From Paraburkholderia dioscoreae (GTDB lineage Bacteria > Pseudomonadota > Gammaproteobacteria > Burkholderiales > Burkholderiaceae): a stretch of DNA of 64,000 nt. Of this stretch, positions 19,638-26,722 are shown one piece after another. Positions within the stretch are counted from its first letter, which is position 1. Every line of letters begins with the position of its first letter. The translations under genes and the position numbers were made by a program. The stretch covers positions 496,001-560,000 of the forward strand of contig NZ_LR699553.1 of the NCBI RefSeq assembly GCF_902459535.1, in the 5' to 3' direction. The notes beneath the pieces were generated by a model, which was given only the letters and a program-made list of their open reading frames with translations, ran no database searches and was not told where the DNA came from.

Positions 19638-20252
19638 TCATTGCGCCGGCGTGCTCAGGAAAACCGGCAACGCTTCCGCCATTTCGGAGAACGACTGCAG
19701 AACGGGATGCGCCGTCTTGCTGACCATTCCCGGCAGCATCATTTGCGTAAATTGCCAGGCCACCGCTACGGTGACGTCGGCCGCGTCGAACTGATTGGCC
19801 GCGACCGGCAGCGTCGCCGCCGCGAGGTCGCGTTCGAGCTCGGCGTAAGCGGCGAACAACTGCGTGCTCACGCGCTCGATCCACGGCTCATGCTGCTTCT
19901 CCTCCGGCCGCAGATTGCGTTCGTAGACGATCTGCACGGTCTTCTCGCACGCGGCAAGCGCGAGGCCCGTGAGACGGGCGGCGCGCAAGGCGGCGTCGGG
20001 CCGTGTCGGGAAAAGCCGCTGGTCCGCCCCGGCGAGCGTGGCGAGGTACTGGAGAATCACGGTCGAATCCATCACGGTCTGGCCGTTGTCGGCGATCAAC
20101 GTGGGCGCCTTCACGACCGGGTTGATTTTCGCGAACTGGTCGTAGGTGCTGAACACCGAGATCGCATCGTGCTCGAATTCGAACTTCAGCAGTTTGAGGC
20201 AGATAGCGACCCGGCGTACGTAGGGCGAATCCAGCATTCCGATCAGTTTCAT
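19638..20252 (-). CDS. glutathione S-transferase family protein
   Basis: A 204-residue GST. The thioredoxin-fold N-terminal domain begins MKLIGMLDSPYVRRVAI with a serine at the usual activating position (residue 9), then NPVVKAPTLI with the cis-proline loop and DSTVILQYL for the glutathione gamma-glutamyl contact. The C-terminal helical domain runs from about residue 85. The physiological substrate is unknown. It is divergent from the LysR gene 160 bases away, a layout often associated with control of the neighbour by the LysR protein, though no operator is demonstrated here. Confidence 0.88.
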   Translation of the reverse strand: MKLIGMLDSPYVRRVAICLKLLKFEFEHDAISVFSTYDQFAKINPVVKAPTLIADNGQTVMDSTVILQYLATLAGADQRLFPTRPDAALRAARLTGLALAACEKTVQIVYERNLRPEEKQHEPWIERVSTQLFAAYAELERDLAAATLPVAANQFDAADVTVAVAWQFTQMMLPGMVSKTAHPVLQSFSEMAEALPVFLSTPAQ

Positions 20253-20411
20253 CTCATTCCCGTTAGAACATCTATCATGGCGCGCCCGGGCCGCGGTGCT
20301 CTCGCGGTTCCCATGCCGGCACGGACCTGGGCGCTTTGAACCGATAGATTAAGCATCTCCGTACATCAAAAAAAGCGACAATTAACGACGATTTACGTCA
20401 GAATTTCTTAC

Positions 20412-21344
20412 ATGAAACCGATCCCGCCTTTGACCGCGCTGCGCTGCTTCGAGGCCGTCGCCCGCCTGGGCGGCGTGACGCAGGCGGCGCGCGAGCTGCA
20501 TGTTACGCACTCGGCGGTGAGCCAGCAGATCAAGGTGCTGGAAGAGTCGATGGGTGTCGCACTGTTCATGCGCGAGGCGCGCGGGCTGCGGCTGACCGAG
20601 GAGGGCCGGCTTTACGCGCTCGACATCCGCATGGCGCTGCGCGATATCACGCATGCCACGCGCCGCGCGCAGGCGCGACCGCACGAGAGCGAACTGGTGA
20701 TCACGACCTTGCCGTCGTTCGCTCAGCATTGGCTCGTGCCGCGTCTCGCCGGCTTTCGCGACGCGCATCCGTACTACCGGATCCGCTTGCTGACGAGTTT
20801 GCAGGTCGAGGACTTCCGCCAGGGCGTGAGCGATATCGGCATTCGCATGGGCCAGGGGCATTGGCCCGACGTCGCGCAACAGAAGCTGTTCGACGACGAG
20901 ATGGTGGTGGTCGCGGCGCCGCATTTCGCGCTCGCGCCAGATGGGCGCCTTCCCGTCACCGCCCGGGACGTGATGGCCTGTCCGCTGATTTCGAGTCCCG
21001 ATACACCGTGGCATGACTGGTGTCAGGCGGCACAGGTGGCAGAGCCGGCCGAAGGTGCCGTGGTGTTGTCGGCGAACGATTCGAATCTCGTGATCGCCGC
21101 CGTGCTGCAAGGCCAGGGCGTCGCGCTCGAACGGCGCAGTCTCGTCGCGTATGCGCTCGCGCGGGGCGAACTGCTGCAGATCACCGATATTCGGGTGCCG
21201 TACCCTTATCCGTACTGGCTGGTGTGGCAGCAACGCGAAATCCTCAATGCCGCGCAGGCGCATTTCGCGCAGTGGATAGAAGGTGAGGTCGACGCCTATC
21301 TGCGCAACGGCAGCGCACCTGTGACGGCGATTCGTGCGGGGTAG
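20412..21344 (+). CDS. LysR-family transcriptional regulator (GcvA-like)
   Basis: A 310-residue LysR-type regulator. The winged helix-turn-helix spans residues 5-64 (TALRCFEAVARLGGVTQAARELHVTHSAVSQQIKVLEE, read in parts). The sequence style (PPLTALRCFEAVARLG, LFMREARGLRLTEEG) is that of the GcvA subgroup. The effector-binding domain follows at about 90-295 and includes LISSPDTPWHDWC. The likely target is the divergent GST gene or itself. The 160-base divergent spacer is AT-richer near the start (TTAACGACGATTTACG), which may hold the binding site. Confidence 0.88.
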   Translation: MKPIPPLTALRCFEAVARLGGVTQAARELHVTHSAVSQQIKVLEESMGVALFMREARGLRLTEEGRLYALDIRMALRDITHATRRAQARPHESELVITTLPSFAQHWLVPRLAGFRDAHPYYRIRLLTSLQVEDFRQGVSDIGIRMGQGHWPDVAQQKLFDDEMVVVAAPHFALAPDGRLPVTARDVMACPLISSPDTPWHDWCQAAQVAEPAEGAVVLSANDSNLVIAAVLQGQGVALERRSLVAYALARGELLQITDIRVPYPYPYWLVWQQREILNAAQAHFAQWIEGEVDAYLRNGSAPVTAIRAG

Positions 21345-21365
21345 CCCGTGCCGGTTCGCATAAAC

Positions 21366-21381
21366 CGTTTTTCGAAAAACG
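21366..21381. promoter_or_regulatory. 16-bp perfect palindrome CGTTTTTCGAAAAACG
   Basis: A perfect palindrome lies 22 bases after the LysR stop codon and about 150 bases before the DUF4148 gene. It has no loop, so a protein-binding site is more likely than a terminator. Its function is unknown. Confidence 0.45.
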
Positions 21382-21397
21382 CTTCGGTCGGATATAT

Positions 21398-21434
21398 TCG
21401 TGGTTCCCATCTCAGACTGCGCTGGGAACCACGA
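21398..21434. repeat. 12-bp perfect inverted repeat with 13-base loop
   Basis: TCGTGGTTCCCA at 21398-21409 pairs perfectly with TGGGAACCACGA at 21423-21434. No T-run follows, so it is not a classical terminator. It lies in the leader of the DUF4148 gene and could act as an RNA hairpin or a regulator site. Confidence 0.7.
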
Positions 21435-21532
21435 AGCACCGATTCACGTGGCGTTGCGCCCGCTTTTCGCTGCTCGCACCGGGTCATGGGCGTTTCGCTG
21501 TCGACTATTCGCCAATCCGACTGGAGAGAACA

Positions 21533-21865
21533 ATGACGTCGTCACCTGCAAAGAAACTGTCTGTGTTGCTGGCATTGGTTGTACTGAGCGTGGCGTGTGC
21601 TGCGCCGGCGTTTGCGCAAAGCGGCGGCGGTGGCCCGGCGGGGAGCGATTCTGACGCGGCCATTCCGTCGGCCGCATCGAAGGCTGCTCCGAGCACCAAG
21701 GCTCAGCGCAAAGCCGCGCGCAAACAGGCGCGGGCGAAGAAAAACGCCGAGTTGAAAAAGTTGGAGGCCAACGGCTATCAGCCGTCGCGTAACGATCCGA
21801 ACTATCCGAGCGACATTCAGAACGCGCAGAAGAAGGCGGGAATCGGCACGGCGGCGAGTCAGTAA
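21533..21865 (+). CDS. small secreted DUF4148-like protein
   Basis: A 110-residue protein with a clear signal peptide (basic MTSSPAKK, hydrophobic LSVLLALVVLSVACAAP, cleavage near AFAQ at residue 29). The mature part is very rich in Lys, Arg and Ala, then ends in LEANGYQPSRNDPNYPSDIQ, which resembles the DUF4148 family typical of Burkholderia. Function is unknown; it is probably periplasmic. It has a GAGAGAACA ribosome-binding stretch. A hexamer repeat and a terminator follow its stop codon. Confidence 0.75.
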   Translation: MTSSPAKKLSVLLALVVLSVACAAPAFAQSGGGGPAGSDSDAAIPSAASKAAPSTKAQRKAARKQARAKKNAELKKLEANGYQPSRNDPNYPSDIQNAQKKAGIGTAASQ

Positions 21866-21882
21866 GGCATAGCGCCGAAGAA

Positions 21883-21936
21883 GCCGAAGCCGAAGCCGAA
21901 GCCGAAGCCGAAGCCGAAGCCGAAGCCGAAGCCGAA
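21883..21936. repeat. hexamer tandem repeat, nine copies of GCCGAA
   Basis: Nine identical GCCGAA units sit between the DUF4148 stop codon and its terminator, so they would be in the 3' untranslated region. Perfect identity suggests recent expansion and likely strain-to-strain length variation. Confidence 0.95.
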
Positions 21937-21942
21937 ACACAA

Positions 21943-21967
21943 CGAGGCGCCTGAGCGCCTCGTTTTT
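21943..21967 (+). terminator. rho-independent terminator after the DUF4148 gene
   Basis: CGAGGCGC and GCGCCTCG form an 8-bp stem with a CTGA loop followed by five T residues. It lies between convergent genes. The opposite strand has no T-run of comparable length, so it serves mainly the plus strand. Confidence 0.85.
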
Positions 21968-21984
21968 CGTTTACCGCGAGCCGC

Positions 21985-22380
21985 TCAATCCAGCACCGGC
22001 AGCGCGCGCGGACGCCGGTCGCTGTCCGTGGCGACATAGGTCAGGGTGGCTTCGGTGACTTTCACGAGGTCTTCGGTGAGGCTCATGCGTTGCGCGTAGA
22101 CCTCGACCTCGACGGTGACCGACGTATTGCCCGTCTTGACGATATCCGCGTAAAAGCTCAGCAGATCGCCGACGAACACCGGCTGCTTGAACACGAACGA
22201 ATTGACCGCGATGGTCGCCACCCGCCCGTTGGCACGGCGGCTTGCCGGAATCGAGCCGGCAATGTCCACTTGCGCCATGATCCAGCCGCCGAACACGTCG
22301 CCGTGGACGTTCGCATCCGAGGGCTGCGGCACCACGCGCAGCGCGCAGTGCTTTGGCGGGAGTTGAAGAAGATCGGTCAT
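21985..22380 (-). CDS. acyl-CoA thioesterase (YciA-like hotdog fold)
   Basis: A 131-residue hotdog-fold thioesterase. The active-site segment is NVHGDVFGGWIMAQVDIAG near residues 24-42, with the catalytic-type aspartate in the helix. VGDLLSFYADIVKTGNTSVTVEVEV (in parts) forms the later strands. It would hydrolyse short or medium acyl-CoA to free acid and CoA. It is convergent with the DUF4148 gene and divergent from the ABC exporter. Confidence 0.88.
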   Translation of the reverse strand: MTDLLQLPPKHCALRVVPQPSDANVHGDVFGGWIMAQVDIAGSIPASRRANGRVATIAVNSFVFKQPVFVGDLLSFYADIVKTGNTSVTVEVEVYAQRMSLTEDLVKVTEATLTYVATDSDRRPRALPVLD

Positions 22381-22664
22381 CGGGGCACCCTTGAGAAACG
22401 TGTTGGTTCGGTCGGCTGGACCAGCAGGCGGGGCAATTCACGACAACGGTACGGCACGAACCGCGCGGCCAACGTGCCACCCACGGCGGGACAACCCATG
22501 AAAAGCGGCGCCAGCCGGCTTCTGCGACAATAGAAAGATCAGGAATTGTACGGGAAAGCGCCCAGCCGGGTCGCGCGACAAAATGCAGTGTGCCGGGCCG
22601 GCATGCCGCGGTCGGCGCGCCGCTGCGAACTCCGGCACTTCCACACTCTCCCCCAGCCGATCCC

Positions 22665-24554
22665 ATGCGCCGCACGCCCTCGTCCGAACTCTCCCCGATC
22701 TCCACCCAGCCGCGCAACGACTGGCAGACGATTCTGTCGCTGCTGCCGTATCTCGCCACGTATAAATGGCGGGTCGGCTTCGCGCTGAGCTGCCTGATCG
22801 GCGCGAAGGTTGCCAACCTGGGTGTGCCGATCGTCATGAAGCGGATCGTCGACAGCCTCGCCTCGGTGCAGCATCTCACCGCACTCGGCCGCACCAACGA
22901 TTCGCCGGGCATCGTTCTGCTGGGCGGCGTCGGCCTGATGGTGGTCGCGTATGCGGTGGTGCGGCTGTCCACGTCGCTGTTCACCGAACTGCGCGAGATT
23001 CTGTTTTCGAAGGTGACCGAAAGCGCGGTGCGGCAACTGGCGCTGAAAGTGTTCCGCCATCTGCATGCGCTGTCGCTGCGCTTTCATCTCGAACGGCAGA
23101 CCGGCGGCATGTCGCGCGATATCGAGCGCGGCACGCGCGGCATCACGCAACTGATCTCGTATTCGCTGTACAGCATTCTGCCGACGCTCGTCGAAGTCGG
23201 GCTCGTGCTCGGCTTTTTCGTCGTCAAATACGAGGCGTATTACGCGGTGGTCACGTTCATCGCGCTCGCGGTGTATATCGTTTTCACGGTGAAGGTCACG
23301 GAGTGGCGCACGCATTTTCGCCGCACCATGAACGATCTCGATTCGAAGGCGAATTCACGCGCGATCGATTCGCTGCTGAACTACGAGACGGTCAAGTACT
23401 TCGGCAACGAAGAGTGGGAAGCGAGCCGTTACGACGAAAACCTGAAGCGCTATCGCACGGCGGCGATCAAGTCGCAGCGCTCACTGTCGGCGCTGAACTT
23501 CGGCCAGCAGGCGATCATCGGCACCGGGCTCGTGTTCATTCTGTGGCGCGCCACGCAAGGCGTGATGGCCGGGCGTCTCACGCTCGGCGATCTGGTGCTG
23601 ATCAACACCTTCATGCTGCAGCTTTATATTCCGCTGAATTTTCTCGGCGTGGTGTATCGCGAGTTGAAGCAGAGTCTCACCGATATGGACCGCATGTTCA
23701 CGCTGCTCGGCGCGGCGCAGGAAGTGCCCGACCTGGAAGGCGCGCCCGCGCTGCGCGTGAGCGGCGCGCAGGTGCGCTTCGAGCATGTGAACTTCGCGTA
23801 TGAACCGGCACGCCAGATTCTGCACGACGTGAGCTTCACCATTGCGGCGGGCACCACGACGGCGGTGGTCGGCCATAGCGGCTCGGGCAAATCGACCCTC
23901 GCGCGGCTGATGTTCCGCTTCTACGATCTGGACCGCGCGACGGGCGGCGCGATCATGATCGACGGTCAGGATATTCGTGACGTCACGCAGGATTCGCTGC
24001 GCGCTTCGATCGGGATCGTGCCGCAGGACACGGTGCTGTTCAACGACTCGATCTATTACAACATCGCTTACGGGCGCCCCTCGGCGTCACGCGACGAAGT
24101 GATAGCGGCGGCGCGTGCGGCGCATATTCACGAGTTCATCGAGGGGTTGCCGAAGGGCTATGAGACGCCGGTCGGCGAGCGTGGCCTGAAGTTGTCCGGC
24201 GGTGAGAAGCAGCGCGTGGCGATTGCGCGGACCCTCCTCAAGAATCCGCCCATTCTGCTGTTCGACGAAGCGACTTCCGCGCTCGATTCGCGTTCCGAGC
24301 GCGCCATTCAGCACGAGCTGGATCAGATCGCCCGCGAGCGCACCACGCTGATCATCGCGCACCGGCTTTCGACGGTCGTGCATGCGCAGCAGATCATCGT
24401 GATGGACAAAGGACGGATCGTCGAGCGCGGCACGCATGCCGAACTGTTGCGCGCGAACGGGCTGTTCGCGCAGATGTGGGCTTTGCAGCAGCAGCGCGCG
24501 ACCGAGGCGCCGGAGTCGGCGGAAACGGTCGGCGCGGGAGACGTTGGGCGATAG
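22665..24554 (+). CDS. Atm1-type ABC exporter (fused permease and ATPase)
   Basis: A 629-residue half-transporter. An N-terminal six-span membrane domain (about residues 35-330) is followed by an ATPase with Walker A GHSGSGKST near residue 405, ABC signature LSGGEKQRVAIART near 510, and Walker B ILLFDEATSALD near 530. TGGMSRDIERGTRG in the membrane domain is a hallmark of the Atm1/HMT1 group, which exports glutathione- or sulfur-linked compounds and is tied to metal homeostasis. The ATG at 22665 is chosen because the longer reading from 22590 lacks family resemblance. It likely acts as a homodimer in the inner membrane. Confidence 0.9.
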   Translation: MRRTPSSELSPISTQPRNDWQTILSLLPYLATYKWRVGFALSCLIGAKVANLGVPIVMKRIVDSLASVQHLTALGRTNDSPGIVLLGGVGLMVVAYAVVRLSTSLFTELREILFSKVTESAVRQLALKVFRHLHALSLRFHLERQTGGMSRDIERGTRGITQLISYSLYSILPTLVEVGLVLGFFVVKYEAYYAVVTFIALAVYIVFTVKVTEWRTHFRRTMNDLDSKANSRAIDSLLNYETVKYFGNEEWEASRYDENLKRYRTAAIKSQRSLSALNFGQQAIIGTGLVFILWRATQGVMAGRLTLGDLVLINTFMLQLYIPLNFLGVVYRELKQSLTDMDRMFTLLGAAQEVPDLEGAPALRVSGAQVRFEHVNFAYEPARQILHDVSFTIAAGTTTAVVGHSGSGKSTLARLMFRFYDLDRATGGAIMIDGQDIRDVTQDSLRASIGIVPQDTVLFNDSIYYNIAYGRPSASRDEVIAAARAAHIHEFIEGLPKGYETPVGERGLKLSGGEKQRVAIARTLLKNPPILLFDEATSALDSRSERAIQHELDQIARERTTLIIAHRLSTVVHAQQIIVMDKGRIVERGTHAELLRANGLFAQMWALQQQRATEAPESAETVGAGDVGR

Positions 24555-24612
24555 ACTGGTGCGGCGATTTTTGGGTGGTCGCGTGGTAATCGGTGCGGCG
24601 TTAAACTCAGGC

Positions 24613-24654
24613 GCCGGACGCCGGACGCCGGACGCCGGACGCCGGACGCCGGAC
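24613..24654. repeat. heptamer tandem repeat, six copies of GCCGGAC
   Basis: Six identical 7-bp units lie in the 137-base spacer between the convergent Atm1-type exporter and murU genes. They are unrelated in sequence to the CACACGC array but have the same period. Confidence 0.95.
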
Positions 24655-24691
24655 GCCGAGGCTCGAGCCTTGAGCGCCGGGCACCCCACGC

Positions 24692-25417
24692 CTAGCTCCC
24701 GGCTCCTGCCGTGCGCAAGCGCTGATCCAACTCCCCCAACTGCGCGGGCGTGCCGACGTTCTCCCACAAGCCTTCGTACAACTCGCCGCTCGCCAGACCG
24801 CGTGCAATCGTCTCGCGGTAATACGGCGTCAGCGCGCGCCGCGTGCCGCGCGGCAGATCGCGGAACATGCGGGTGTCGTAAAGACCGATGTTGCCGAACG
24901 TGAAGCGCGGCTGGGTCTCGAGCGACAGCGCGCCTTCAGCCAGACCGAAGTCGCCTTCCGGATGGAACGCCGGATTGGGCACCATCACGAGATGCATGCC
25001 CGGCTCGGGCAACGCGGCGAGCTTCCTTGCACGCGCATTCAACGTGGCGTAATCGAAGTCCGCGTACACGTCTCCGCTCACCGCGACGAACACTTCGCTC
25101 GCTCCGTTATCTTCGAGCAGCGGCAACGCCTGCACGATGCCGCCCGCCGTCTCCAGCGCCTCGCGCTCGGGCGAGTAGCGCAACGCCACCTGCCAGCGCG
25201 AGCCGTCGCCGAGCGTGGCTTCGATCTGCTCGCCGAGCCACGCGTGGTTGATCACAATGGTACGAAAGCCCGCCAGCGCGAGCCGTTCGATCTGCCAGAC
25301 GATCAGCGGCTTGCCGCCCACTTCGAGCAAAGGCTTGGGACGCGTGTCGGTCAACGGACGCATGCGCTCGCCGCGGCCCGCGGCGAAAATCATCGCTTTC
25401 TTCAGGTGCATCGTCAT
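24692..25417 (-). CDS. murU: N-acetylmuramate alpha-1-phosphate uridylyltransferase
   Basis: A 241-residue nucleotidyltransferase. The nucleotide-binding signature IFAAGRGERMRPLTDTRPKPL is read as two blocks near residues 10-30, the metal aspartate lies in VSGDVYAD, and the end reads LWENVGTPAQLGELD. Together with the adjacent kinase this fits MurU, which makes UDP-MurNAc from MurNAc-1-phosphate in the peptidoglycan-recycling bypass that avoids fosfomycin-sensitive MurA. The ATG starts 3 bases after the amgK stop codon, so the pair is coupled. A start two codons later is equally possible. Confidence 0.88.
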   Translation of the reverse strand: MTMHLKKAMIFAAGRGERMRPLTDTRPKPLLEVGGKPLIVWQIERLALAGFRTIVINHAWLGEQIEATLGDGSRWQVALRYSPEREALETAGGIVQALPLLEDNGASEVFVAVSGDVYADFDYATLNARARKLAALPEPGMHLVMVPNPAFHPEGDFGLAEGALSLETQPRFTFGNIGLYDTRMFRDLPRGTRRALTPYYRETIARGLASGELYEGLWENVGTPAQLGELDQRLRTAGAGS

Positions 25418-25420
25418 CGG

Positions 25421-26500
25421 TCAGAAGGTGTAGCCGACTTCATTCGCGCGGCCTTCGAGATCGTCGAGCAGCCTCGCGAACGGACGCAGCGGCGCATAGC
25501 GTTCGGCGACCTTGCGCGCATAGCCGATGAAACGCGGCAGATCCTTCATGTAGTGCGGTTTGCCGTCGCGGTAGTTGATCCGGCAAAACAGGCCCAGCAC
25601 CTTGATGTGCCGTTGCAGACCCATCCATTCGACCTGGCGGTAGAACTCGCCGAAATCGGGATCGACCGGCAGACCGGCCTTTTTTGCCCGCTCCCAGTAG
25701 TACACGAAGCAATCCAGCTCGAACTCTTCGTCCCAGCTCAGGAACGCGTCGCGCAACAGGGAGGCGACGTCGTAGGTGATCGGGCCGTACACCGCGTCCT
25801 GGAAGTCCAGCACGCCCGGGTTGACCGGCGCAGGCTCGGCGGCGACCATCAGGTTGCGCGGCATGAAGTCGCGCAGCATGAACACCTGCGGCTGCGCGCG
25901 GGCGCTCGCGATCAGCAGCGCGAACGTGCGGTCCAGCACGCCACGGGTCTTTTCGTCGGCCTCGCGGCCCAGATGCCGGCCGAGAAACCACTCCGGCATC
26001 AACTCCATCTCACGGCGCAGGAAGGCTTCGTCGAAGGGCGGCAGCACGCCTTCGCGCGAGGTGAGTTGCCAGCGGATCAGCGCGTCGAGCGCGTCGCGCA
26101 TCAGCGTGCGGGCGCGGCGCGGGTCATCCCGGTTTTGCGCTTCGGTCAGCGCGCCGAGGTACGAAGCGGCGCCCAGATCCGTGACGAGCATGAAGCCGGC
26201 CTCGAAATCGACCTCCAGCACGCGCGGCACGTGCACGCCGGCGGCTTCGAGCAATTGCGCGACCTGCACGAATTCGCGGCACTTTTCGGGCGGCGGGGCG
26301 TCGACGGCGATCAGCGTGCCGACGCTTTCGCCTTCCGCCGCCTTACCGGCGAGCCGGAAATAGCGGCGGAAACTGGCGTCGGACGAAGCCGGAACGAGGG
26401 TGTCGAGCTCGAGCGCATAGCGCGCCGCGTGGCCTTGCAGCCAGGCTTTGAGCAGTTCGAGACGGGTGTCGGGAGAGTCTTGGAGTGGGGGCAGCGTCAT
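25421..26500 (-). CDS. amgK: anomeric MurNAc/GlcNAc kinase
   Basis: A 359-residue aminoglycoside-phosphotransferase-fold kinase. The catalytic segment reads LRDFMPRNLMV near residue 210, with the metal-binding VLDFQDAVYGPITYD near residue 235. These forms are typical of AmgK, which phosphorylates MurNAc and GlcNAc at the anomeric carbon for MurU. I chose the ATG at 26500; an upstream TTG at 26515 is possible but has no ribosome-binding site. It is divergent from lptD, the same arrangement reported in pseudomonads. Confidence 0.88.
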   Translation of the reverse strand: MTLPPLQDSPDTRLELLKAWLQGHAARYALELDTLVPASSDASFRRYFRLAGKAAEGESVGTLIAVDAPPPEKCREFVQVAQLLEAAGVHVPRVLEVDFEAGFMLVTDLGAASYLGALTEAQNRDDPRRARTLMRDALDALIRWQLTSREGVLPPFDEAFLRREMELMPEWFLGRHLGREADEKTRGVLDRTFALLIASARAQPQVFMLRDFMPRNLMVAAEPAPVNPGVLDFQDAVYGPITYDVASLLRDAFLSWDEEFELDCFVYYWERAKKAGLPVDPDFGEFYRQVEWMGLQRHIKVLGLFCRINYRDGKPHYMKDLPRFIGYARKVAERYAPLRPFARLLDDLEGRANEVGYTF

Positions 26501-26516
26501 GAAAACCGGCGGCAAA

Positions 26517-26545
26517 TTCAGAGGGGCAACGTCTTGCCATATAAT
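26517..26545 (+). promoter_or_regulatory. candidate promoter for lptD
   Basis: TTCAGA (four of six -35 matches) is followed after 17 bases by a perfect TATAAT at 26540-26545. It lies in the 222-base divergent spacer between amgK and lptD and leaves a leader of about 170 bases. Other AT-rich -10-like sequences occur near 26625. Confidence 0.4.
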
Positions 26546-26722
26546 ACCCCACGACTTTTTTGACGCGGCTCACGCCGGCTTTCGCGTATTCCGCTTTACC
26601 GCCCGCCTCATCGTTCTACAGATTGTAAATATTGATGTGCAGCCGACTGTCACGGTCGGGGTGTGCAGGCGGTGGACCGTGACTGCAGAAGCTGACGGAC
26701 GAGCCGATTCGCCAAACGATAC

